This document shows, piece by piece, positions 44,351 through 53,326 of a stretch of 64,000 nucleotides of DNA. Below the pieces are notes generated by a model. The model did not search any database and had not been told where the DNA came from. It saw only the letters and a program-made list of their open reading frames with translations. The position numbers and the translations under genes are program-made. Each line of letters starts with the position of its first letter. Positions within the stretch are counted from its first letter, which is position 1. Source of the stretch: Bradyrhizobium sp. ARR65 (lineage in GTDB: Bacteria; Pseudomonadota; Alphaproteobacteria; Rhizobiales; Xanthobacteraceae). Location: NCBI RefSeq assembly GCF_000472385.1, contig NZ_AWZU01000019.1, positions 62,309-126,308 on the forward strand, given 5' to 3'.

Positions 44351-46270
44351 GTGATCACCTTTCGCCATTTGTCCCGCCGCCCGTCGGTGCTCCACATCTT
44401 CAAGGTCTATTACCCCGACCTGTTTGGTGGAACGCTTTCCGTCATCCGGGCTATCTGCGCGGGTTTGAAGCACAAATTCGCAGCCAACGTGCTCGTCTGC
44501 TCCAAGTCAGGCGGACAACGGCGGCTAATCGTGAACGAGGTGCCGGTCGAGCGCGTGCGCTCGTTCGGGGATGTGCTGTCGCTTCCTCTGGCTCCCACCT
44601 ATCCGTTGCGCCTGTGGCGCCGCATCGCAGAGCATGATCTACTGGCGCTGCATGCGCCGTTTCCGCTCGCCGATCTCGTCTTCGCGCTGGGATTTGCGCG
44701 GAAGCGGCCTCTGGTCGTTCATTGGCATGCCGACATCGTCTCTCATTCCTCGCTGCGGTGGCTGGTGCAGCCGTTGATGCGGCGAACGCTGCAGCGGGCG
44801 AACGCGATCATCGTGTCCGATCGCGCGCTGGCAAGCGGCACGCCGCTGCTGCGCGAATTTGCCGACAAATGCCACGTCGTGCCGTTCGGCATCGATATCT
44901 CCAAATATGAGTGGCCACCGCGGCGGCCTCCTCACGTCAATGGTCGCGGACGCCTTGTGCTCGCCTGCGGCCGGCTCGTTCCCTACAAGGGTTTTGACGT
45001 GCTGGTGCGTTCGGCGGTCAACCAGAGTTTCGAGGTGTGGATTGTCGGCGAAGGTCGCGAGCGCGAGCGCCTCGAACGGCTGATCCGCGAACTCGGTGTT
45101 CAGGACCGTGTGCGCCTGCTCGGCTCCGTTCCGGATGACGAACTCGCAAAGTTCATGTGCATCGCGGATGTGTTCGTTATGCCGTCAGTCACTGATGCCG
45201 AAACCTTCGGACTGGTGCAGCTCGAAGCGATGGCCGCAGGCCGTCCGATCATCAATACCTCGCTTGATACCGCCGTACCGCATGTCGCCCGCGACGGCAT
45301 CGAGGCGATCACCGTGCCGCCGCGCGATCCAACGAGACTTGCGGAGGCGATCAACAGCTTGATCGCCGATCCGGAACGCCGACGCCGCATGGGCGATGCC
45401 GCACGGCATCGCGCCGCGACGAAATATTCCACCGCTGCGTTCCAAGAGGGGATCGAGGAGGTTTATCGGCAAGCGATAGCCTCACGGCAACCGGCCCGCA
45501 CTTTGCGATCGCCGACGACCGGCTTGCTCGGCGCGATGCGGATCGCGGCGGCGCTGGCCTGGTCCGACATGCGTCACCGCTATGTGCGCTCGCTGCTCGG
45601 TCCGTTCTGGATGTCGATCCAGATGGCGATCATGGTCGCGGTGCTGGGATCGGTGATCGGCCATTTCTCGGCCGGCAGTACCATCTCGCGCCTGCCCATG
45701 CTCGCGCTCAGCCTGACCGCCTGGAATTTCCTCAACAGTGTCGTGCTCGATTCCACCACGGCGCTGCAGGACTCGGCGAGCCTGATCAGGGATCGGGCCT
45801 TGTCACCGGTCATTTTCCTGCTGCAGTGCTGCTTCCGGCAGGCATTGTTCGCCCTGCACAATCTCTCCGTGCCGTTGCTCCTCTGGCTGGTCCTGAGCCC
45901 GATGGATCTCAAAGCGGTGCTCGCCGCCCTTCCAGGATTTGTACTTTTCGTCGCCTGTACGTTCGGACTGAGCCTTGTCGTCGGTGCCGTGGCCACGCGC
46001 TTCCGCGATCTGAAGCCGATTACCGAATCGACGTTGACGCTGGCCTTCCTGTCCTCGCCGGTCATCTGGTCGCCGGCGATGGTCAATCAGGGTTCCTCCA
46101 TCATGCGCCTCAATCCGCTGACGCACCTGTTCGCTGTCTGGCGCGAGCCCTTGGCGAACAGCCATGTTCCGATGATCAGCATCGCCTATGTGCTGGTGTG
46201 CCTTGCCGCGCTTGCGCTCGCGGGCTGGCTCACCGTTGTCCACCTGCGCAGAGCCGCGTTCTGGATCTGA
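44351..46270 (+). CDS. GT4 glycosyltransferase fused to ABC-2 polysaccharide-export permease
   Basis: One uninterrupted 639-codon frame from GTG 44351. Residues about 10-380 form a GT-B, GT4 glycosyltransferase: LHIFKVYYPDLFGGTLSVI, VLACGRLVPYKGFDVLV, and the E-x7-E motif in DAETFGLVQLEAMAAGRPI. Residues 396-639 form a full-length Wzm/TagG/KpsM-like ABC-2 permease: MRIAAALAWSDMRHRYVRSL, LGPFWMSIQMAIMVAVLGSV, six hydrophobic helices and an ending VVHLRRAAFWI. The join (SPTTGLLGAMRIAAALAW) shows no stop or frame change. An internal ATG at 45536 has no ribosome-binding site. The start is uncertain, with TTG 44330 possible. The ATPase gene follows after two bases. Confidence 0.82.
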   Translation: MITFRHLSRRPSVLHIFKVYYPDLFGGTLSVIRAICAGLKHKFAANVLVCSKSGGQRRLIVNEVPVERVRSFGDVLSLPLAPTYPLRLWRRIAEHDLLALHAPFPLADLVFALGFARKRPLVVHWHADIVSHSSLRWLVQPLMRRTLQRANAIIVSDRALASGTPLLREFADKCHVVPFGIDISKYEWPPRRPPHVNGRGRLVLACGRLVPYKGFDVLVRSAVNQSFEVWIVGEGRERERLERLIRELGVQDRVRLLGSVPDDELAKFMCIADVFVMPSVTDAETFGLVQLEAMAAGRPIINTSLDTAVPHVARDGIEAITVPPRDPTRLAEAINSLIADPERRRRMGDAARHRAATKYSTAAFQEGIEEVYRQAIASRQPARTLRSPTTGLLGAMRIAAALAWSDMRHRYVRSLLGPFWMSIQMAIMVAVLGSVIGHFSAGSTISRLPMLALSLTAWNFLNSVVLDSTTALQDSASLIRDRALSPVIFLLQCCFRQALFALHNLSVPLLLWLVLSPMDLKAVLAALPGFVLFVACTFGLSLVVGAVATRFRDLKPITESTLTLAFLSSPVIWSPAMVNQGSSIMRLNPLTHLFAVWREPLANSHVPMISIAYVLVCLAALALAGWLTVVHLRRAAFWI

Positions 46271-46272
46271 CC

Positions 46273-47013
46273 ATGCCCGGCATCCGTTTGCGCAACGTCT
46301 GTCTCGATTACCCGCTCTATGGCGCCTACGACTTCTCGCTCAAGCGCCGCCTCCTCGCGCCGCTGATTGGGGAGACAAGCACCGCGCGAACGATCCGCGC
46401 CATCGACGATCTGTCGCTCGAAGCGACAGCCGGCGCGCGCATCGGCCTGTTCGGCCCCAACGGCTCCGGCAAATCGACGCTGCTGAGGCTGATCGCCGGC
46501 GTCTACCCGGCGACCAGCGGCCAGGTCGAGGTTACCGGCAGCGTCATGCCATTGCTCGGTCTGAACGCAGGCGCCAATCTGGACTTCGTCGCGGCGGACA
46601 ATATCAGCCTGCTGCTGCGCATCGGCGGGCGAAAGCCGACACCGGCGATCGTCGACGAGATATGGGCCTTCACCGAGCTCGAAGAACGCATGCGGCAATT
46701 GCCGCTGCGCATGTTCTCTTCGGGCATGCTGATGCGCGTTCTGTTCGCCACGGCCACGGCGTTTCCGGCCGACATCCTCCTGCTCGACGAGTGGCTCAGC
46801 GTGGTCGACGAGAACTTTTCGGCCAAAGCCGAACAGAGGCTCCTGAAACTCGTCTCGATGGCCGCCATCGTGATCATCGCCTCCCATGACCAGGGACTGC
46901 TGCAGCGCACTTGCACCAGCATCATCAAGCTCGATCACGGCCATATCGTCAGCACCATCCCGATCGATCAAAATCCCGCCCGCCAGAAAGACCTGCGAGA
47001 GAAGCGCGCATGA
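46273..47013 (+). CDS. ABC transporter ATP-binding protein, polysaccharide export (Wzt/KpsT-like)
   Basis: A 246-residue ATPase that would energise the fused permease. It starts MPGIRLRNVCLDYPLYGAYD. Walker A is FGPNGSGKSTLL, Walker B is ILLLDEWLSVVDE, and the switch histidine is in IIASHDQGLL. The signature motif is MFSSGMLMRV rather than LSGGQ, as is normal for Wzt/TagH-type polysaccharide exporters. There is no C-terminal carbohydrate-binding domain, so it is the short KpsT/TagH type. ATG 46273 is two bases after the fusion gene; its stop overlaps the next gene (ATGA). Confidence 0.92.
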   Translation: MPGIRLRNVCLDYPLYGAYDFSLKRRLLAPLIGETSTARTIRAIDDLSLEATAGARIGLFGPNGSGKSTLLRLIAGVYPATSGQVEVTGSVMPLLGLNAGANLDFVAADNISLLLRIGGRKPTPAIVDEIWAFTELEERMRQLPLRMFSSGMLMRVLFATATAFPADILLLDEWLSVVDENFSAKAEQRLLKLVSMAAIVIIASHDQGLLQRTCTSIIKLDHGHIVSTIPIDQNPARQKDLREKRA

Positions 47014-48437
47014 AGAAGATACTGGTCGTCAGCGAAGCGCTCGGCGAGCCGAACCACAAGCGCGGCATCTTTCACTTCACCCGCGAGCTGGTCCGGTCGC
47101 TGGCCGCCGAGGGCCACGAGCTCACCCTGCTGGTCGAAACCACGCGCCGCTATCGCCGGCTGCGACGGCGGCAGCGGCGAACACCGCTCTTTCCGGCGGA
47201 CTCGCGCGCGATCGAGCTGTTGGCGCTCTACCGCTTTCTGGACGAGACCAACATGACCGAGCCGATGATGCGGAGCACCCTGCGCCGCACGATCGCCTGG
47301 TTCAGGCAGCGGATTCATCTCGCCACCTCCTGGGAATTCGCCTCCTGCTTCCTGCGGGCCATCGGGCTGTCGGGCCTGCGCGCCAGACTGATCGAGAACA
47401 ACACCATCGGCCTCGAATACATCCCGACCGATCTGCGCCATCTCAAATGGTTCCGGGATTTCCTGCTCGAGCCCGGATTTTACAGCTATCAGGATATGTC
47501 GGCGCTGCTGCGGCTGCCTGCGCCACGGATCGATGCGCGCGGCTACGACATCGTTCTGGTGGACACGCCCACGCGAGTTGCGATCACACACGATCCCGAT
47601 ACCCGGGTCATCTGCGTCGTCCATGATCTCTTGCCTCTGACCGATCTCAGACTGAGCGACGTCGCGACGCGCCTCTTTTTGTCGCGCCTGCTGACCAGCC
47701 TGCACCAGGCGGACGAACTGGCATTCGTCTCGAACTACAGCATGAACCGGTTCAGGGAGCTGCTTCCGCAATTCGCGCACCTACCCGCCCGCGTGGTCTA
47801 TCCGCGCACGCGCTTTGATGCATCGGACCCGATGCAGCCTATGCCGGCCGCAGCCCGCTCCGCGCAGCCTACCTTCGTCATCATCGTGTCGGCGGAGCCC
47901 CGCAAGAACCTGAACTCGGTGATCCGTGCCTTTCGGAAGTTGCCGCACGCCGACCTAGTCGTGATCGGCTATACCGGTGCCCCACAACCGATCCGGAATT
48001 TGCCGCCGAACGTGCGGCTTGCAGGCTATGTCGACGAACAGGACAAAGCGGCGTTGATCGCCGAGGCGCATGGCCTGATCATGCCGAGCTTCGCGGAGGG
48101 ATTTGGTGTGCCGATCATCGAAGCTCTGGCCGCAAATACGCCGGTGTTGTGCTCGGACATTCCGGTGTTTCGCGAAGTGGCGGGCGAGCTCGCGGACTAC
48201 TTCGACCCCTTCTCGACCGAATCGATCTGCGCATCCGTCACGCGGGTCCTGGCGCAGCAGACGGAATGGCGAAACAAGATCCGGGCACGGCGCGAGGAGC
48301 TGGCCCAGCGCTTCGGCTACCAGACCCAGGCCCGCGATTTCCTCGCACACCACGCCGGCCCCGAAAACGTGATTGCTCTGGCCAAGACCTCCGCGCCATC
48401 TGCCGCGCTCGACGATCTCGCCACGCATGGGACTTGA
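47010..48437 (+). CDS. Glycosyltransferase family 4 protein
   Basis: A 475-residue GT-B glycosyltransferase. The N-terminal Rossmann domain begins KKILVVSEALGEPNHKRGIFHFTREL. The C-terminal donor-binding domain has VIIVSAEPRKNLNSVIRAF and the motif SFAEGFGVPIIEALAANTPVLCSDI, with the E-x7-E pair. An insertion at about residues 80-180 (LYRFLDETNMTEPMMRSTLR...) makes it longer than a usual GT4. There is no signal or membrane segment. It overlaps the ATPase gene by 4 bp and would act in the cytoplasm on the lipid-linked glycan. Confidence 0.88.
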   Translation: MKKILVVSEALGEPNHKRGIFHFTRELVRSLAAEGHELTLLVETTRRYRRLRRRQRRTPLFPADSRAIELLALYRFLDETNMTEPMMRSTLRRTIAWFRQRIHLATSWEFASCFLRAIGLSGLRARLIENNTIGLEYIPTDLRHLKWFRDFLLEPGFYSYQDMSALLRLPAPRIDARGYDIVLVDTPTRVAITHDPDTRVICVVHDLLPLTDLRLSDVATRLFLSRLLTSLHQADELAFVSNYSMNRFRELLPQFAHLPARVVYPRTRFDASDPMQPMPAAARSAQPTFVIIVSAEPRKNLNSVIRAFRKLPHADLVVIGYTGAPQPIRNLPPNVRLAGYVDEQDKAALIAEAHGLIMPSFAEGFGVPIIEALAANTPVLCSDIPVFREVAGELADYFDPFSTESICASVTRVLAQQTEWRNKIRARREELAQRFGYQTQARDFLAHHAGPENVIALAKTSAPSAALDDLATHGT

Positions 48438-48460
48438 GGTTTCCGAGACGCTGGCTGCCC

Positions 48461-49804
48461 ATGACCGTCGAACCTGGACCGTCGCGCGCCGCTGCCCCGC
48501 CGGCTCACTGGCTTGAGCAGTTCGGCGCTTGGCGCTGCTCGGCGACCTATCTCTACGCAACCGATATGCTGGTCGTGCTGACGGCGGCCTCGCTGCCGTG
48601 GTCGACGACTGCGCCAACCGTTTTCATTTTGCTCTGGCTGTTCCTCGTCCTTCCCCTCATGGATTGGAAGGCGTTCGGCGGCAGCCTGCTGCATCCCACC
48701 GCTGCCCTGCCACTTGCATTCTTCGCGCTCGCCACGATCGGCACTCTCTGGTCGGACGCCGCATGGGCTGCACGCCTGCACGGCATCAACCCGGTTTCCA
48801 AGCTCCTGCTCATTCCTTTCCTGCTGTACTTTTTTCAGCGGTCGCGCCGCGGCCTCTGGATCCTCATCGCCTTTCTCGCCTCCTGCGCCCTCTTGCTGCT
48901 TCTATCCTGGATCGTGCTGTTCGATCCGGCGCTGAAGATCGCAGCGACCGTGTCGGATGGTGTTCCAGTGAAGAACTACATCGACCAAAGCCAGGAGTTC
49001 GCGCTCTGCATCTTTGCCCTGGCTTATCCGGCCTTGGTCGCCGCGCGCGAGCGACGCTTACCGACTCTGCTCGGCCATCTCGTGCTGATCCTGGCCTTTC
49101 TCGCCAACATGCTGTTCGTCGTTTCGGCCCGGACCGCGTTGATCTATATGCCAGTGCTTCTGGTGATGTTTGCCGCGCGGTACCTCGATCGGCGCACGGC
49201 TCACGCACTGCTCGCCGCGATCATCGCTGCCGGCCTGCTGGTCTGGACGACGTCGCCCTACTTGCGCAAGCGGATCGGCGATATCACGATCGAATATCAG
49301 GCCTACGAGACCAACACCCTGGCGTCGACGGCGCAACGGCTGACCTATTGGCGCAAATCCATCGGATTCATTGCCCGCGCCCCGCTGCTCGGCCACGGTA
49401 CCGGCTCGATCGGGTACCTGTTCGAGCAGGACGCGATCGGAAAGACCGGCTTGCGCGCGGATGTGGTGAACAATCCGCACAATCAGACCCTCAACGCCGC
49501 GGTGCAATGGGGGCTGCTCGGCGTTATCGTCCTCTACGCGATGTGGCTGAGCCATCTCCTGCTGTTTTCCGGGCGAGATCTGGCGACATGGATCGGGCTC
49601 GTGGTCGTGGTGCAGAATCTCGTGAGCTCGCTGCTCAACTCGCATTTGTTCGATTTTCACGAGGGCTGGATGTACGTCCTGGGCGTCGGCATCGCCGGCG
49701 GCTTATCGCTGCGGGACCGCAGCTACACCAGCCAGCCAAATCTCAGTGCAAGGTCGACGCATTCCGAAGTCAATGGCTCGCCGCGTGCCCGACCTCACCG
49801 GTGA
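48461..49804 (+). CDS. O-antigen ligase / Wzy-type polymerase family protein
   Basis: A 447-residue polytopic protein with about ten to twelve membrane helices. It has the Wzy_C region expected of O-antigen ligases or polymerases: VVSARTALIYMPVLLVMF, ASTAQRLTYWRKSIGFIARAPLLGHGTGSIG and the conserved NNPHNQTLNAAVQWGLLG, with the histidine important in WaaL. Because export is by ABC transporter, a ligase transferring the glycan to lipid A core or another acceptor is more likely than a polymerase. The final 35 bp overlap the opposing solute-binding protein gene. Confidence 0.83.
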   Translation: MTVEPGPSRAAAPPAHWLEQFGAWRCSATYLYATDMLVVLTAASLPWSTTAPTVFILLWLFLVLPLMDWKAFGGSLLHPTAALPLAFFALATIGTLWSDAAWAARLHGINPVSKLLLIPFLLYFFQRSRRGLWILIAFLASCALLLLLSWIVLFDPALKIAATVSDGVPVKNYIDQSQEFALCIFALAYPALVAARERRLPTLLGHLVLILAFLANMLFVVSARTALIYMPVLLVMFAARYLDRRTAHALLAAIIAAGLLVWTTSPYLRKRIGDITIEYQAYETNTLASTAQRLTYWRKSIGFIARAPLLGHGTGSIGYLFEQDAIGKTGLRADVVNNPHNQTLNAAVQWGLLGVIVLYAMWLSHLLLFSGRDLATWIGLVVVVQNLVSSLLNSHLFDFHEGWMYVLGVGIAGGLSLRDRSYTSQPNLSARSTHSEVNGSPRARPHR

Positions 49805-51005
49805 TGACGTCACCAAACAGTTCCCAACTCTCGCCGTTGAAGCGCATCAGTTGCATCTGTTCGATCGGAAAATAATCGTCCGGCGAGGTGTTGATCGTGA
49901 TCCCCGGCAGCAGCATGTCGCTGGTGAAATTCTTCAAATCGGCGGCCTGCTTCATCACGTTCTCACGCGTGAGATTATCGCCGCATTGTTTCAAAACCTG
50001 CACCATCGCCTGTGATTCCACATAGGCATAGGCGTTATTGGCGTTGGCCTTGTCGCCATCCGGATAATACTTGTCCATAAAATCCCGCCATTTCTGCACG
50101 CCGGGATCGTCCTTCCAGCGCGGGTCGGTGGGGTCCTTCACATAGGCCGTCGAAATGATCCCCTTGGAATATTCGAGGCCCGCCGGCTTTAGGACGGAAG
50201 CAATGGTGGTTGCGGTGTTGGCAAGAAAGAATTTCGGTTTCCAGCCGAGCTCGCCGACCTTGCGGATCGCCTGTGCCGAGCCCTTCGGCGCCGCCCAGGA
50301 GAAGAAAATATCCGCGCCGGAATCGTGCAGCGCCACGATCTGGGAGTCGATCGAGGGATCGCTCACCTCGTAGGACTTGTCGGCGATGATCATGTCGATC
50401 TTGTCGCCGAGTCCATCCTTGAGGCCCTTGAACTGATCCCGCCCTGCATCATCGTTCTGCCAGAACACGGCGATCTTGCTGTCGGGATAATGCTCTCGGA
50501 TGTACTTGGCGTAGATCCGGCCCTCGCTCTGGTAATTGGGCTGAAAACCCATGGTCCAGGGAAAATTCTTGGGATCGCCGAATTTGGTTGCACCGGACGC
50601 GACGAAGAGCTGCGGCACCTTCTTGGCGTTCATGTATTTCATGATGGCCGAGTTCGAGGGCGTGCCCAGCGACTGAAAGATCAGCAGGACTTCGTCGCTC
50701 TCGACCAGCTTGCGCGCCTGCTCGATCGCCTTCGGCGGGCTGTAGGCGTCGTCATAGGAGATGAAGGTGATCTTGCGACCATTGATGCCGCCTTGCGCAT
50801 TGATCATGTTGAAGAAGGCGGCCTCAGCTTTTCCGATCACGCCATAGGACGAGGCGGGCCCGCTGTAAGGCATGATGTTGCCGATCTTGATTTCGGTGTC
50901 GCTGGCGCCGGGATCGTATTTCTTTTCGGCATGGGCAGCGGTGGCGAGCGCGGCCGACACGGCAAGCGCCATCACAGCAACAAGGTTTCTGAGACACCCC
51001 GGCAT
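49770..51005 (-). CDS. ABC transporter substrate-binding protein (branched-chain amino-acid type)
   Basis: A 411-residue periplasmic type-1 solute-binding protein. The signal peptide ends LATAAHA, then KKYDPGASDTEIKIGNIMPYSGPASSYG. Typical family parts are INAQGGINGRKITFISYDD, and a lobe ending FFSWAAPKGSAQAIRKVGELGWKP. GGGAGG precedes ATG 51005. No permease or ATPase of the same system is near, so it is an orphan. The ligand is unknown; branched-chain amino acids and aromatic compounds are usual for the family. Confidence 0.9.
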   Translation of the reverse strand: MPGCLRNLVAVMALAVSAALATAAHAEKKYDPGASDTEIKIGNIMPYSGPASSYGVIGKAEAAFFNMINAQGGINGRKITFISYDDAYSPPKAIEQARKLVESDEVLLIFQSLGTPSNSAIMKYMNAKKVPQLFVASGATKFGDPKNFPWTMGFQPNYQSEGRIYAKYIREHYPDSKIAVFWQNDDAGRDQFKGLKDGLGDKIDMIIADKSYEVSDPSIDSQIVALHDSGADIFFSWAAPKGSAQAIRKVGELGWKPKFFLANTATTIASVLKPAGLEYSKGIISTAYVKDPTDPRWKDDPGVQKWRDFMDKYYPDGDKANANNAYAYVESQAMVQVLKQCGDNLTRENVMKQAADLKNFTSDMLLPGITINTSPDDYFPIEQMQLMRFNGESWELFGDVITGEVGHAASH

Positions 51006-51154
51006 CGCAACCTCCCGACCGCATTTTCTTTTACCGGCAGTCTCGCAAGACCCGCTTTACCTGGCAAGCATTGCTTATCCCGTGCCGCGAAACAGCATTG
51101 TTGCCTGTCCACATTTATGATTGATGCAAGCGGAGCAACCGGGGGTTTTTGATT

Positions 51155-53326
51155 TTGGAACTGAAGAGACGGATTGGCCCGCGACATCCGCGCCTTGGCA
51201 AGGCCGCATTTGATTTCGCGCGTTGGCTGGCCAGGCATACGATGGGGCGAGCCGGCTTCCATCAGCTCGGCTCGCACTTTGCCAAGGAGCGCCTCGCGCT
51301 CGCGCGGCAAAAACTCGCCCGCGGCGAAGCGCTCTATCTTGCAGGGATCGGCGCACCGGGCACGCATAATTCGGGCGTGGCGCTGGTGGAGGTGACGCAA
51401 GCGAACGGCCCCCGACTTTTGCTCAACAATGAGGAAGAGCGCTTCTCCGGCAACAAACACACGTCGGAATTTCCGCAAAAATCGATTGATGCGATGGCGG
51501 CGCTTCTGCGCGACATGGGGCGCGACGTCACCGATATTTTCGCCTGGCTGACCTCTTGGGACTATCCAACGCTGGCCGGCACCATGTTCCGCTCGCTGCT
51601 GGAGGAGTTTCCGCAAAGCCTGAAACTGGCGCGGCGGCTTGAAGCGACCGGCTTCGACGGGCGGCGCATGGACGAGATGACGCGGACACCGAAAAAGCTG
51701 GCGCGGCAGCTCGGCCTCGCTGATCCTGTTCAGTTGATCACGCTACCGCACCACGACAATCACGCCTGGTTTTCGTTCGCCGCCTCGCCCTTCAGAGACG
51801 ACGGCGAGCCGGTCGCACTCGCCGTGCTCGACGGCACCGGCGACCTCGGATCGATCTCGCTCTATGTCATCAAGAACGGCGCGATGCAGCGGCTCTATTG
51901 CAACGAGAGCATCTTCGACTCGCTCGGCGCCTTCTACAGCGTGATCTCATCGACCCAGGGCGGCTGGACCTGGCTCTCCAGTGAAGGGCGTTACATGGGC
52001 GCCGCCGCGTGGGGCGACATGAGCCGCGCCAGTAATCCCTATTATGCGCGGTTGAAGCGGGTGCTGCAGCTCGAGCCCGATGGCGAGGTGCGGCTCAACC
52101 GGGCCCTCGCCAACTGGTATTGCGACCCGTTCGAACATCCCTACAAACGCGCGCTGATCGAGATTTTGGGCGAGCCGCTCAAGCCCGACCAGCTCTGGAA
52201 TCCCGACGCGGTGCTGCGGGTCGAGGATATCGAACACAGGCCCGACACACAGGACCGCCTGGACAAAGCGGCTGCGACGCAGCTCGTATTCGAGGACGCG
52301 ATGATCCATGTGGTGGATCATTTGTTGCGCGTCACGGGCGCCCACCGCCTAGTGCTCACGGGCGGCGTCGCGCTCAATGCGCTGGGGAATATGCGGCTGC
52401 TCGAGCATTTCGATGAAGCCTGGTTTGCGCAGAACCAAGACCGGAACGCACGCCTGCATCTGTGGGTGCCGCCCGTGCCGGGCGATGCCGGCGTCACCAT
52501 GGGCGCCGCCTGGCTGTTCGCGCATCTTGCCGGCAGCCCGCGCGGCGCGCCGCTGACGCATGCGTTCTATTGCGGCACGCCGCCTTCGCGCGCCGAGATT
52601 GAGGCGGCAATCGACGCAGACGACGTTGCCTCACAGCGCATCGGCGATATCTCCACTGTCGAGGGCCGCGAGGCTATCGCCGACCTGATGGCCTTCATCA
52701 TTGCGAAAGACGGCGTGATCGCGCTCTACCAGGGCGCCGCCGAAACCGGCCCCCGCGCGCTCGGCCATCGCTCGATCCTGGCCAATCCCTGCGATCGCCA
52801 TGCCCGCGAGAAGCTGAACGAGCGCGTCAAATACCGGGAGGCGATCCGCCCGCTCGCGCCGATGGCAACGCTGCAAGCAGCGCAGGACTATTTCGAGCTG
52901 GAGGAAGGCGCCTCCGACGCCGGCTACAATGCCTATAACTACATGGTGCTAACAGCGCATTCGAAGCCGCACGCGCGGGCGAAGATTCCAGCCGTCATTC
53001 ATGCCGACGGCACCGGACGCATCCAGATCGTCCGCGAAGCCGACGATCCCCTCACCTATACCTATTTGAAGGCGCTCGGCCGCCGCATCGGCGTCGAGAT
53101 ATCCGTCAACACCTCGTTCAATGTCGCTGGTCCCATCGCACAGACGCCGCGACAAGCGATCGAGACGCTGCGCCGCTCCAGGGGGCTGGATGCGGTGTTT
53201 CTGGTAGCGAGTGATGGCGCGGTCTACGCGGCCTGGCACGGCGGTCCGCGCGACAGCGGGCGATTCAGGAGCTGGTTCGCGGAGTGGCAGGCCGGGCGTG
53301 AAGAGCCTACGGCCGGACCAGCCTGA
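51155..53326 (+). CDS. NodU/CmcH-family O-carbamoyltransferase
   Basis: About 723 residues. Carbamoyltransferases of this family transfer carbamoyl from carbamoyl phosphate to hydroxyl groups; NodU does so on Nod factors. The N-terminal Kae1-like domain has LAGIGAPGTHNSGVALVE, HHDNHAWFSFAASPF and VLTGGVALNALGNMRL. The C-terminal half has ALYQGAAETGPRALGHRSILANP, REAIRPLAPMA and VSVNTSFNVAGPIAQTP. About 50 residues precede the usual N-terminus. The start is uncertain: TTG 51155 fits the GGGGG ribosome-binding site. Its neighbourhood suggests carbamoylation of a surface glycan. Confidence 0.85.
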   Translation: MELKRRIGPRHPRLGKAAFDFARWLARHTMGRAGFHQLGSHFAKERLALARQKLARGEALYLAGIGAPGTHNSGVALVEVTQANGPRLLLNNEEERFSGNKHTSEFPQKSIDAMAALLRDMGRDVTDIFAWLTSWDYPTLAGTMFRSLLEEFPQSLKLARRLEATGFDGRRMDEMTRTPKKLARQLGLADPVQLITLPHHDNHAWFSFAASPFRDDGEPVALAVLDGTGDLGSISLYVIKNGAMQRLYCNESIFDSLGAFYSVISSTQGGWTWLSSEGRYMGAAAWGDMSRASNPYYARLKRVLQLEPDGEVRLNRALANWYCDPFEHPYKRALIEILGEPLKPDQLWNPDAVLRVEDIEHRPDTQDRLDKAAATQLVFEDAMIHVVDHLLRVTGAHRLVLTGGVALNALGNMRLLEHFDEAWFAQNQDRNARLHLWVPPVPGDAGVTMGAAWLFAHLAGSPRGAPLTHAFYCGTPPSRAEIEAAIDADDVASQRIGDISTVEGREAIADLMAFIIAKDGVIALYQGAAETGPRALGHRSILANPCDRHAREKLNERVKYREAIRPLAPMATLQAAQDYFELEEGASDAGYNAYNYMVLTAHSKPHARAKIPAVIHADGTGRIQIVREADDPLTYTYLKALGRRIGVEISVNTSFNVAGPIAQTPRQAIETLRRSRGLDAVFLVASDGAVYAAWHGGPRDSGRFRSWFAEWQAGREEPTAGPA

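Noticed and set aside
46911-47009. A longer N-terminus for the second GT4 protein
   Set aside because: The extension reads through the ATPase gene in another frame; ATG 47010 gives the standard KKILVVSEA start and a 4-bp overlap.
49770-51005. Solute-binding protein as part of the glycan cluster
   Set aside because: It is on the opposite strand, belongs to the amino-acid-binding family and has its own ribosome-binding site; an incidental insertion is simpler.
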